Source: Thalassotalea algicola (GTDB taxonomy: Bacteria > Pseudomonadota > Gammaproteobacteria > Enterobacterales > Alteromonadaceae). Taken from it: DNA of 64,000 bases. Location: positions 620,001 to 684,000 of the forward strand of contig NZ_JABBXH010000003.1 of the NCBI RefSeq assembly GCF_012932965.1, in the 5' to 3' direction. A model generated the notes under the pieces. That model saw only the letters and a program-made list of their open reading frames with translations. It was not told the origin of the DNA and made no database searches. The translations under genes were made by a program, and so were the position numbers. Of the stretch, positions 47,621-56,171 are shown piece by piece (position 1 is the stretch's first letter; each line of letters opens with the position of its first letter).

Positions 47621-47698
47621 AAGTCGCAATGTGCATTTTTTACATCTTGTAACTTTTACTTAGCCAAAATCTGAACTAAAGCATTTCTTAACCGATAG

Positions 47699-49396
47699 TT
47701 AAGGTACTAGTCCTTGCTGATCTCGCCATGCTTTTTGGTGTAATTGGTAGATCGTATGACTACCTAAATAATTTACACCGATTTCTGCTTTCTTTTCATA
47801 AAAATCTTTTGGAAAGCTAAAGGCGCCTTTAATCATCTTTAATGTAAGCCAGTTATGCGAAATAGGCATTCTTTCTAGTCGCCCTAATCGTGATAAAGGA
47901 GATAACCCAGTTTTGGTGGCAATCGTCCAACCCCACTCGCCAAAACTTGGAACATTGTCATGATATTGCTCAACATGGGGGAAGTTAGCAGCAGATAAGG
48001 TATTGCCTATAGCAATAAATGACTCTTTCGCGTGATACGGACTAGTAGATTGAATACCAATGGCACCATCAGCTGAGAGTAATTGGTTCAAGCGAGCATA
48101 AAAATTAACTGAATATAGTTTATTGAGATCGGGGTGACTAGGATCGGGTAGATCTACCAGAATTGCATCGAAAAATTGGCGGTTTGCGATCAATTTGTCA
48201 ATTTCTATAAAAGCGTCACCGGCAATAACACTAACTTTACTATTCGTTAAGCTACCTTGGTTTAGTTCAGCTATTTTGTTAGCCAACGCTGAGGGGAGAC
48301 CATCCTCTGGGTGCCTAAATAAATTCAGTAATTGGTCATCTAAATCAATTAAGGTTACATTTTTTGCCCCCCAATTGAGTACGTCCCTTAATGCTAGGCC
48401 GTCTCCTCCACCGATAATTAAAATATTTTCTGTGCGAGCGGCACTTGCCAATACAGGGTAGACCAAATAGCCATGATAAATTTCTTCATCAATCGATGAG
48501 AATTGTAAGCGGCCGTTCAAGTAGAAATTAACAACAGGTTCATTTTCAAGGCCCATATTTCTTTCGGTAAACGTTAGTTGTTGAAAACGAGTTTTATCGG
48601 TGTAAACCACTTTATCGAGATAAAGCAGGTTATTCATCTGGTTTAGCCAACTATTGCCAAACTGAAATACGGCTAACATGACTATTGCTAGAATGATATG
48701 AAGCGAAATTAGTACTTTTCGCCATACAAGGTGTGGCCAATAGCGAGTAATAAATACGGCGCCAGCAACTAAATTAAGTGCGGCAGTTAATGCCCCAGCT
48801 TTACTTATATCAATAGCTAACAAAAAAATAACCCAAATTGCAGCACCGATGCCTGCACCAATATAATCGGCACCGTAAATCGTGCCTAGATTGTTCTGTA
48901 AGTGTTTTTGATGAATTTGCTCACGAATTTTAGCGATAAGCGGAATTTCCATACCGATGAAAAAGCCCAGCAATACACCAAATAAATAGGGTAACTTTAA
49001 TGCTAACCAACTTAATGACTTAAAAAATCCACCGCGAGGAATTGCGTCAGGTGGCAGGTTAAATGTATCTGCTACTATTTGTGGCATTAATTGGGTTATC
49101 GCCACAGCGCCACCAATAAACAGGATTGCACTGCACCCAAGCAGTGCGATAATAACTTCTAACCAAACAAAGCCATTAAAAGGACAACGAACACTTCTTG
49201 CAGCAAATGCACCTAAGCCCATTGAAACTATCATCAAGCCAATCATGGTGTAGATAGTACTTTCCATTACGCCAAGCACTCTGCCAGCGTAATGAGAGAG
49301 AAGATATTCGTAAATTAGACCACAGCCAGCTAGCACTGCCATGGTCACAATCAAAATAGTGTCGTCGATTAATAATCGACGAGGATTTGTATTCAA
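47699..49396 (-). CDS. Membrane-anchored spermidine synthase-like protein
   Basis: 565-aa protein. The N-terminal ~250 residues hold about seven membrane helices. The C-terminal ~310 residues are a polyamine aminopropyltransferase-type domain with SIDEEIYHGYLVYP (substrate loop), ILIIGGGDGLALRDVL (SAM-type nucleotide site, Gly-rich at 329-333) and DAILVDLPDPSHPDLNKLYS. It starts with TTG at 49396, 26 bp after the DUF350 gene. Membrane-attached SpeE homologues of this type occur beside DUF350 and PspA-like genes. Whether decarboxylated SAM or another donor is used is unknown; no speD gene is present in the window. Confidence 0.83.
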   Translation of the reverse strand: MNTNPRRLLIDDTILIVTMAVLAGCGLIYEYLLSHYAGRVLGVMESTIYTMIGLMIVSMGLGAFAARSVRCPFNGFVWLEVIIALLGCSAILFIGGAVAITQLMPQIVADTFNLPPDAIPRGGFFKSLSWLALKLPYLFGVLLGFFIGMEIPLIAKIREQIHQKHLQNNLGTIYGADYIGAGIGAAIWVIFLLAIDISKAGALTAALNLVAGAVFITRYWPHLVWRKVLISLHIILAIVMLAVFQFGNSWLNQMNNLLYLDKVVYTDKTRFQQLTFTERNMGLENEPVVNFYLNGRLQFSSIDEEIYHGYLVYPVLASAARTENILIIGGGDGLALRDVLNWGAKNVTLIDLDDQLLNLFRHPEDGLPSALANKIAELNQGSLTNSKVSVIAGDAFIEIDKLIANRQFFDAILVDLPDPSHPDLNKLYSVNFYARLNQLLSADGAIGIQSTSPYHAKESFIAIGNTLSAANFPHVEQYHDNVPSFGEWGWTIATKTGLSPLSRLGRLERMPISHNWLTLKMIKGAFSFPKDFYEKKAEIGVNYLGSHTIYQLHQKAWRDQQGLVP

Positions 49397-49422
49397 GGAC
49401 TTCTGCCAAAGAGTTAGTGCGA

Positions 49423-50328
49423 TTAAGCCATTAGACCTGTAAGTATCATAGCGATAGCAATACTTATTGCCATTTCGATACTTGCAACGCCGATATTATG
49501 TTGTTGGTCTACTTCTTCTACTAGGTTTATACCCCACAGAATTAGCTTTTTAGCAATAAAGGTAAGCATCGCTACTAATAACGTCATTAAAACACCGAAA
49601 ATCAACCAACCAAGTAGGCTAATCACAAGTGTTTCAGGGCTGTAGCTAAAGAAATAGCTTGCAGCTGTCACAGCAAGAGCTGTACTAATGACTTGACCTG
49701 CATATCGAATTGCTAACGCAACTTGCCCTTTTTCAAAGGCTTCTTGTAATGAATCGCCCTGATTATTGCCAGCGTATTGTCGCTCTTTAATACGAGTAGC
49801 GATAATTAACATAGCTTGGGAAACAATAAAGCCACTAATAATTGCAATCAACGTATTAACGTCTACACCATAAACCCAAACTAATACTGCTTTAATTACT
49901 ATAGCGGTAGCAATAGCGCCAGCTGCATCGACTATACCGATTGTGATGTTGCCGGCTTTGATATGTTCGGTCTTATCTAGTTTATTTAGGGCGAATTTGT
50001 CATGTACCATACGGCCAACTTTAATTAGCAGTAGACCTAATATTCCATAAGCCGACATACCGATTATTTCCATGGTAAGACTTTCTGCTGCTTCACCAGT
50101 AATTGCACCGGTTAACACAATACCTAACGCAGCAATTGAACCCGCGACACTAATACCAAAGGCAAAATTGTCTTGTTTAGCTAATTCATCTGTTGTATTG
50201 ACGTTGGCTGATACACCAGACACGAACCGCATGGCACTTAACAATGCAATGGCTATGGTTAAGTCTACAGCTAGAAAAATTAGTAAATCGGAATTTAACG
50301 CAGTAATTTCTAATAAGGTATTTAACAT
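49423..50328 (-). CDS. yjfL: Tandem DUF350 membrane protein (YjfL-like)
   Basis: 301-aa polytopic membrane protein with about eight helices. It is built of two similar halves: FAFGISVAGSIAALGIVLTGAI and GNITIGIVDAAGAIATAIVIKA in the first; VALAIRYAGQVISTALAVTAAS and NIGVASIEMAISIAIAMILTG in the second. E. coli YjfL has a single 132-aa unit, so this is a fused duplication. TAGGAGAA precedes the ATG. It lies between the lipoprotein and the spermidine-synthase-like gene in operon a. Molecular function unknown. Confidence 0.8.
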   Translation of the reverse strand: MLNTLLEITALNSDLLIFLAVDLTIAIALLSAMRFVSGVSANVNTTDELAKQDNFAFGISVAGSIAALGIVLTGAITGEAAESLTMEIIGMSAYGILGLLLIKVGRMVHDKFALNKLDKTEHIKAGNITIGIVDAAGAIATAIVIKAVLVWVYGVDVNTLIAIISGFIVSQAMLIIATRIKERQYAGNNQGDSLQEAFEKGQVALAIRYAGQVISTALAVTAASYFFSYSPETLVISLLGWLIFGVLMTLLVAMLTFIAKKLILWGINLVEEVDQQHNIGVASIEMAISIAIAMILTGLMA

Positions 50329-50345
50329 TTTTATTCTCCTACTCT

Positions 50346-51365
50346 TTATTTACCACGACGAAATCCGCGTGAGGTACTACTGCTACTATTTCTAAAGCTA
50401 GAATTACTTTTGCTTTTTGATGCATATTTACTTGTTTTTGAAGATTTAGCATATTTACTTTTATTGGTGGATCTTGCTGAAAACTTACTGGCACTAGCCT
50501 GAGCTGTTTTGCTTTGACTTGAGACACCTGAAGCACCGCTTCGGTTTTTACTATAAGCGCTGTTGAATTTTTGCCCTCGGCTTTCAAACGACTTACGGGT
50601 GCGGGTGTCTAATTGTGTTTGTTTTCTTAATTGGGTTGGTGAACTATAACGTGTTCTGCCATAGTCGTTGTAATAACTGTAATTACGAGAACGCCCCCAA
50701 TTACTGTAATAAACCTTGCCGCGACGCTTGCGACTATAACCAATATCCAATACGTCATCTAACATTCGATACATGCCGTACCATGCCCAAAATGACATCC
50801 CATTACTACCTGTTTGCCATTGGCCATAAGCTGGATTACCAATGAGTTGCTCACCAACACCAAAATCTTGCGCATTATTAGCCGCCATACTTTGTGCTTT
50901 TGATAGAGAGTTCACTCGAGGTAAATCACCTCCCGACATATCTGCCAATACATTAAGTGGATCACTTAATGCGTCAGAATATAAAATTGGATCTGCTGCT
51001 TGGTAGATGTTGAGTAATTCTTCAAATCGAGCTTGAGAACTCGCGAACATTTGTGGTTGGCTTTTGACTGTATTAATACGATCAAGTAACGCTAAATAAA
51101 GCGGCCCTTGAGTGGTCGCGTCTTTGCGAAATTCATTAACGAGCTGATCAAGCTGTGGAGATTTTTCCGCAACTTTATCGGCGTAATCATTAATAAATTT
51201 GGCATTTCTTACTTGTCCAGAATCGAGCATTTCACCCAATTGCTGAACTCTTTGTTCGGTTAATGGAATTTGGGCGTCTATTTGTTCTAAAACGGGGTCG
51301 CCACAACCCATCAAAATTGCTGTTAAGGCGAAAATTGCGATTCTAAATATCTGCATTTGTGCCAT
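50346..51365 (-). CDS. Lipoprotein with basic low-complexity tail, unknown family
   Basis: 339 aa. The N-terminus MAQMQIFRIAIFALTAILMGCGD is a lipoprotein signal with lipobox LMGC. Residues ~25-190 are helical; YGQWQTGSNGMSFWAWYGMYR follows, then a Tyr/Arg/Ser-rich zone and a C-terminal ~60 residues almost wholly Ser, Lys, Arg and Ala (ending SSSSTSRGFRRGK). The basic tail could bind an acidic polymer. A loose likeness to the low-complexity end of DUF1190 (YjfM/YgiB) lipoproteins is noted but not enough for a name. ATG 51365 (AAGGA 4 bp upstream) is preferred because the upstream extension runs into an operator palindrome. Confidence 0.65.
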   Translation of the reverse strand: MAQMQIFRIAIFALTAILMGCGDPVLEQIDAQIPLTEQRVQQLGEMLDSGQVRNAKFINDYADKVAEKSPQLDQLVNEFRKDATTQGPLYLALLDRINTVKSQPQMFASSQARFEELLNIYQAADPILYSDALSDPLNVLADMSGGDLPRVNSLSKAQSMAANNAQDFGVGEQLIGNPAYGQWQTGSNGMSFWAWYGMYRMLDDVLDIGYSRKRRGKVYYSNWGRSRNYSYYNDYGRTRYSSPTQLRKQTQLDTRTRKSFESRGQKFNSAYSKNRSGASGVSSQSKTAQASASKFSARSTNKSKYAKSSKTSKYASKSKSNSSFRNSSSSTSRGFRRGK

Positions 51366-51411
51366 CTCATCCTTAAAAATGCTATGGTTATCATTCATTA
51401 ATAACACTATT

Positions 51412-51424
51412 GACATAATATGTC
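51412..51424. promoter_or_regulatory. Palindrome GACATAATATGTC, copy 3 (island operator)
   Basis: The same 13-bp inverted repeat as at 47572 and 47608, 47 bp before the lipoprotein gene (minus) and 71 bp before glnE (plus). On the minus strand it contains TATTAT and could overlap a -10 element. Confidence 0.65.
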
Positions 51425-51494
51425 CAATAACTTGAACTATTGTCAGTAGCAAACGATTAAATCATTCCTTTGGCAATTATTGAAGGGAAATATA

Positions 51495-54359
51495 ATGTCT
51501 ATTTGTAACTATCATCATTTACCTGAAAAATTGCAGGAATTAGCTCAAAACCGTTGGGAAGTATTGAATGAGAGATATCCTGAGTTATTTACAAGCTTTC
51601 CTCAAGATAAACTACAAACTTTTCTTCATTCATTAGCGCTTAGTGACTTCATTTTTCGCACGTGTCAGTTAGTACCCCATGAAACGGCTGCGCTATTTCA
51701 ATCGCAATCATTTGACGATCACTTGTTACCTAATTATCGAGAATTATTAGCACAGCAGCTAGCAAACTGTGACAGTGAAGAACAATTACATAAACAGTTA
51801 CGAATATTTAGGCATATGGCCATGGCTGAAATTGCTGTGGCAGATATGATTGCAAATACACCGTTAAAAGATTCGTTATCAAAGCTTTCGAATCTCGCCG
51901 ATGCATTAATATTAGAGGCGTTAAATTGGTTATCCCATTATTGCCAATCACGGTGGGGAAAGCCGTTAAACCACGCAGGAGAAGAGCAACATCTACTCGT
52001 TTATGGGATGGGAAAACTTGGTGGGCAAGAGCTGAATTTTTCATCAGATATTGATTTGATTTTTGTTTATCCTGAATCAGGGGAAACGGTTGGTGCACGT
52101 AAATCCCTAGATAATCACTCCTATTTTACTCGCTTAGGTCAAAAACTAATTACTGCTCTAAACCAACAAACTGCTGAAGGTTTTGTTTATCGTGTTGATA
52201 TGCGATTGCGCCCATTTGGCGATAGTGGTCCATTAGTGCTTAGTTTCGCAGCGATAGAAGATTATTACCAAGAGCAAGGACGTGATTGGGAAAGGTATGC
52301 GATGTTAAAGGCTCGCCCAATAGGAAGTGGCCAAAGCCAGGAGCAGCTTACCGAGTTATTAAGACCTTTTGTCTTTCGCCGCTATATAGACTTTAGCGTG
52401 ATTGAAAGCTTGCGAAAAATGAAAATGATGATTGCACAGGAAGTCAGACGTAAGCAATTAATTCATAATATCAAGCTTGGTGCTGGTGGTATTCGAGAAG
52501 TTGAATTTATTGTTCAGGTTTTTCAATTGATTAGAGGTGGGCGTGTACAAGCTTTACAAGAACGAAATTTGCTTAAGGTGTTGCCTTTACTTGTTACTCA
52601 CGACGCTATGTCTGATCAAAGTTCGCAAGTGTTAGCAGATGCATATTGCTTTTTAAGGCGTGTAGAAAACATTATTCAAGCGTTTGACGACAAACAAACA
52701 CAAACATTGCCTGATGACGAATTAAATCAACAACGACTGATATCAATACTTAAGTTTGCCACTTGGTCTGATTTTATCTTAGAGTTGAATTCACATTTAG
52801 CCAACGTTCATCAAGAATTTAATTTGCTGATTGGTGAAGAAGCACCAAATCACGAAGATGTCGAACTTGACTGGCAAACGCTTTGGTTAAATCGCTGGCA
52901 GCCTGAGGAAGGATTCGAGTGGCAAATAGACATTGCAATAAATTGGCAAACTGAAGCTATATGGCAAGAGCTTTCTCAATTTAAACTAGACATAGAAAAA
53001 CGAGCTATCGGTCAACGTGGTAGGCAAGTGTTAGATAAGTTGATGCCGCGCGTGCTTTGGCGTATTCATAGTACGACAAGTAGTGAGCTTGTTTTGCCTA
53101 GGATATTGCAGATTATTAATAAAATCGCCAGTAGAACAGCTTATTTAGAGTTGTTGTTCGAAAATGATGGTGCACTTATTCAGCTAATAAAGCTTTGCCA
53201 AAAAAGTGCATGGATTTGTGACTATATTGCTAAGTTTCCTATTTTATTAGATGAACTCATTGATCCTAAGCTTCTTAATAACCCTCCCGCATTGAGTGAG
53301 TATGCGAAAGAATTAAAACTGTCCATGCTTCGTATTCCAGAAGAAGACATAGAAAGCCAAATGGATGCGCTACGACAGTTTAAACAAGCACAGCAATTAC
53401 GAATAGCAGCCGCTGATGTAAGTGGTGTGCTGCCGGTAATGAAAGTGAGCGATCACCTGACGGCTTTGGCTGAAGCAATTTTAGATGAAGTAATACAACA
53501 AGCATGGCAACAACTCACACGTCGTTTTGGTCAGCCCAAGTCTACTTTGGGTACCGAACATAAAGGCTTTGCCGTAATTGGTTATGGAAAAATGGGTGGA
53601 ATAGAGCTTGGCTATGGCTCAGATCTAGATTTAGTCTTTATCCATAATAGTACACCTGATGATGTCACTGTGGGTGAACGAGAAATTTCAGCTACCCAGT
53701 TTTACGTCAAGCTAGCGCAAAAAATCATGCATATATTTAATACGCGCATGAGCAGCGGTATTTTGTATGAACTTGATATGCGATTAAGGCCATCGGGCAA
53801 TTCGGGCGTTTTAGTTATTCGTCTATCTTCATTTGAAGAATATCAACGTGAAGAAGCCTGGACGTGGGAACATCAAGCTTTAGTAAGATCAAGAATGATT
53901 TATGGTTATCCTGAAATCGCTGAAGATTTTGAGAAAGTCAGACACCAAATATTGAGCCAGCCTCGAGAACAAAATAGCTTAAAGCAAGATGTTATCGAGA
54001 TGCGTGAAAAGATGCGTAACCATATTGATAAATCAACCGCTGAGCATATAGATATAAAACATGGGAAAGGAGGATTGGTTGATATAGAGTTTTTAGCGCA
54101 ATATTTAGTACTTTATTACAGTGCTCAACATTCCAAACTAACAGCTTACTCAGACAATGTAAGAATATTTGAGCAACTTACTGAAGTGGAAATTTTGACC
54201 CGGGCTCAGAGTGCTCAATTAATAGAAAGTTACTGCGCATTGCGTGATACTGGCCATAGTGCAGTATTGCAAAATAAAGCAAGTCTGATCGAAAAGGAAC
54301 TTTTTAGTCTGTATGCCAAGCCTGTAGTAAAAATATGGCAGCAATTTTTGACTGCTTGA
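51495..54359 (+). CDS. glnE: Glutamine synthetase adenylyltransferase/deadenylylase
   Basis: 954-aa bifunctional regulator that adenylylates glutamine synthetase when nitrogen is plentiful and reverses it when scarce. Two nucleotidyltransferase domains are seen, each with the Gly-Met/Tyr-Gly-Lys...Asp-x-Asp motif: GMGKLGGQELNFSSDIDLIFVY in the N-terminal deadenylylase half and GYGKMGGIELGYGSDLDLVF in the C-terminal half. Length is close to E. coli GlnE (946). The ATG at 51495 has AAGGGA 8 bp upstream; the in-frame TTG at 51480 adds five unlikely residues. Confidence 0.95.
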   Translation: MSICNYHHLPEKLQELAQNRWEVLNERYPELFTSFPQDKLQTFLHSLALSDFIFRTCQLVPHETAALFQSQSFDDHLLPNYRELLAQQLANCDSEEQLHKQLRIFRHMAMAEIAVADMIANTPLKDSLSKLSNLADALILEALNWLSHYCQSRWGKPLNHAGEEQHLLVYGMGKLGGQELNFSSDIDLIFVYPESGETVGARKSLDNHSYFTRLGQKLITALNQQTAEGFVYRVDMRLRPFGDSGPLVLSFAAIEDYYQEQGRDWERYAMLKARPIGSGQSQEQLTELLRPFVFRRYIDFSVIESLRKMKMMIAQEVRRKQLIHNIKLGAGGIREVEFIVQVFQLIRGGRVQALQERNLLKVLPLLVTHDAMSDQSSQVLADAYCFLRRVENIIQAFDDKQTQTLPDDELNQQRLISILKFATWSDFILELNSHLANVHQEFNLLIGEEAPNHEDVELDWQTLWLNRWQPEEGFEWQIDIAINWQTEAIWQELSQFKLDIEKRAIGQRGRQVLDKLMPRVLWRIHSTTSSELVLPRILQIINKIASRTAYLELLFENDGALIQLIKLCQKSAWICDYIAKFPILLDELIDPKLLNNPPALSEYAKELKLSMLRIPEEDIESQMDALRQFKQAQQLRIAAADVSGVLPVMKVSDHLTALAEAILDEVIQQAWQQLTRRFGQPKSTLGTEHKGFAVIGYGKMGGIELGYGSDLDLVFIHNSTPDDVTVGEREISATQFYVKLAQKIMHIFNTRMSSGILYELDMRLRPSGNSGVLVIRLSSFEEYQREEAWTWEHQALVRSRMIYGYPEIAEDFEKVRHQILSQPREQNSLKQDVIEMREKMRNHIDKSTAEHIDIKHGKGGLVDIEFLAQYLVLYYSAQHSKLTAYSDNVRIFEQLTEVEILTRAQSAQLIESYCALRDTGHSAVLQNKASLIEKELFSLYAKPVVKIWQQFLTA

Positions 54360-54392
54360 TAGTTAGTGTTTTGCTTTGGAGAGCATTTTAAA

Positions 54393-55121
54393 TTAGTAAG
54401 AGCGTGAGCTAGAGTATTGCGATTTAGATGTCAGAATATTGCATTCTTTGGCTAAGAATTTACTCGGACCATGGTTAAATACTATGGTTCTTTGTTTATA
54501 GCAAAAATAAACTATGACATCTTCTGGAAAGTGACCACGAATGCCATTACCTATTTGATAGGCGGTTTGTAAAATGTCTTTATTAATCCTAAAGGGGTTT
54601 TTAACGATTAAGTCACGATTTAATCGCCACATTACGTCGAGGCCATCTTGTGCCGCGTACTCAATCATTTTTTGCAGCAACGTTTGATCTTTTCTAAATG
54701 GGCGATTTTCAACAGAGCCCTTCCAGTTTTTCCTTAGTGGTCTAGTCACCATTGCTTTGGCTTCTAGCACTTTCTCTAAATCACCTTTAGGCTCAGGTAG
54801 AAAAACAACACCGTTGCGTATTTTAGGTCCGTCCTCGTCATCATCAGTGCCATGCAAATTAGCATAAAAGCGCGAGAGCCCTTCTGCAGCACTATTTTTT
54901 GACTTAGTAAGTGACTTTTTACTTTGTTGAGGTGGCTCTATTACTTCTTTGTCTATAGTTTCTTCTTTGGCTGGTTCTGCAGTTTGAGCTTCTTCAGGGC
55001 TATCGATTTCTAATGTGAAATCGTCACTGATAGTCATCAATAGCTCATGATTGACTAATAGGAAGCCAGCCAATATTGATAATATAAGGGCAAAAATGCC
55101 ATTTCTTAACCAAAAATTCAT
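54393..55121 (-). CDS. TcpQ-like C-terminal domain protein, inner membrane anchored
   Basis: 242-aa protein with one N-terminal membrane helix (about 7-27), an acidic and Glu/Lys/Ser-rich linker, and a C-terminal domain (about 140-225: LLQKMIEYAAQDGLDVMWRLNRDL, FRINKDILQTAYQIG) resembling the TcpQ/PilL-type secretin-associated domain. Such domains usually accompany pilus or secretion secretins, but none is adjacent: glnE is convergent and an LpxL-type gene is upstream on the same strand (55 bp). The domain call is by pattern and moderately sure. Confidence 0.6.
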   Translation of the reverse strand: MNFWLRNGIFALILSILAGFLLVNHELLMTISDDFTLEIDSPEEAQTAEPAKEETIDKEVIEPPQQSKKSLTKSKNSAAEGLSRFYANLHGTDDDEDGPKIRNGVVFLPEPKGDLEKVLEAKAMVTRPLRKNWKGSVENRPFRKDQTLLQKMIEYAAQDGLDVMWRLNRDLIVKNPFRINKDILQTAYQIGNGIRGHFPEDVIVYFCYKQRTIVFNHGPSKFLAKECNILTSKSQYSSSRSY

Positions 55122-55176
55122 GAGCGCTTTATCTGAAAAACTAATAACTTACCTAAACTACCATACTTAAATTTAC

Positions 55177-56133
55177 TTATTTATACAATGATGGGTCTGA
55201 TTTGTTCGGTCTTGTTTTAAAGCGTCTATGCAACCACATGTATTGTTCAGGCTTTCGCATAATTGCTTTTTCAAGTTCTTGGTTGATGCGAATTACGTCA
55301 TTTTGGTCGTTGTCAGTAGGGTAATTCTCTAACGCTGGCATTATCTCAATAGTATAACCAGAGCCATCGTCATTTCTTGTTGGGATTACCATGTGGCTTT
55401 TGACGTTAGGTTGACGCGCAAATATTAATGTTCCGGTTGTCGAAGCAGCATCAGGTACATTAAAAAAAGGAACGAATAGACTACGATTTCGTCCATAATC
55501 CTGATCGGGTAAGTACACACAGGTTTCACCTTCATGTAATGCTTTAATCATGCCTTTAATATCGCGCTTGCCTAACATGTACTTATTTGAACGGCCTCGG
55601 CCTCTAAACTGAAAGTATTCCATTAATTCATTATTATGGGGGCGATAAAAAACGACCATAGGATTAGAGTAGCCAATGCCTCGGCAGCAAAATTCGATTG
55701 TTAGATAATGCATGGCCAAAAGTAATACGCCATGACCTTGTTGCTGTGCACTTTTAATATGTTCAAGGCCTACTACTTTCACTTTTCTTTTAGCTCGCCA
55801 ATCTGGCCACCACCAACCCATGCCCGTTTCAAATAATGCGATACCGGTATTTTTAAAGTTTTCGATAAGAATACGGTCTCGTTCACCTGCTGACATATCC
55901 GGAAAGCAAAGCTTTAAATTAGTTTCAGCCGCCTTTTTTCTGCTGCCACCAATTTTATATAACAATCGCCCCACGAGTCGCCCTAATCCAAGTTGCAAAC
56001 GGTAAGGAAGCCAAGAAATGCTATAAAGAATAAATACGCCAATCCAAGTTAGCCAATATTTAGGCAGTAGGAATGATATTTTAAAATTAGGTTGTAAAAC
56101 TTTATTTTTGCTCACGCGAAATTTTCTACTCAT
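55177..56133 (-). CDS. Lipid A late acyltransferase (LpxL/HtrB family)
   Basis: 318-aa inner-membrane acyltransferase adding a secondary fatty acid to Kdo-lipid A. A membrane segment lies at about 28-45. The catalytic His142-x4-Glu147 (MHYLTIE) and later VVFYRPHNNELMEYFQ, CVYLPDQDYG and PEQYMWLHRRFKTRP are the family landmarks. It could be LpxL or LpxM-type; DQDYG and the general pattern fit LpxL slightly better. It is divergent from hldE, another lipopolysaccharide-core gene. Confidence 0.88.
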   Translation of the reverse strand: MSRKFRVSKNKVLQPNFKISFLLPKYWLTWIGVFILYSISWLPYRLQLGLGRLVGRLLYKIGGSRKKAAETNLKLCFPDMSAGERDRILIENFKNTGIALFETGMGWWWPDWRAKRKVKVVGLEHIKSAQQQGHGVLLLAMHYLTIEFCCRGIGYSNPMVVFYRPHNNELMEYFQFRGRGRSNKYMLGKRDIKGMIKALHEGETCVYLPDQDYGRNRSLFVPFFNVPDAASTTGTLIFARQPNVKSHMVIPTRNDDGSGYTIEIMPALENYPTDNDQNDVIRINQELEKAIMRKPEQYMWLHRRFKTRPNKSDPSLYK

Positions 56134-56171
56134 GATAAACTATTGACATTATATAATTTTTGGAAGTTAGG

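Noticed and set aside
56141-56158. TTGACATTATATAAT before hldE as a full promoter
   Set aside because: The -35-like and -10-like parts are only about 3-4 bp apart, far from the needed 16-18 bp; only TATAAT could be real.
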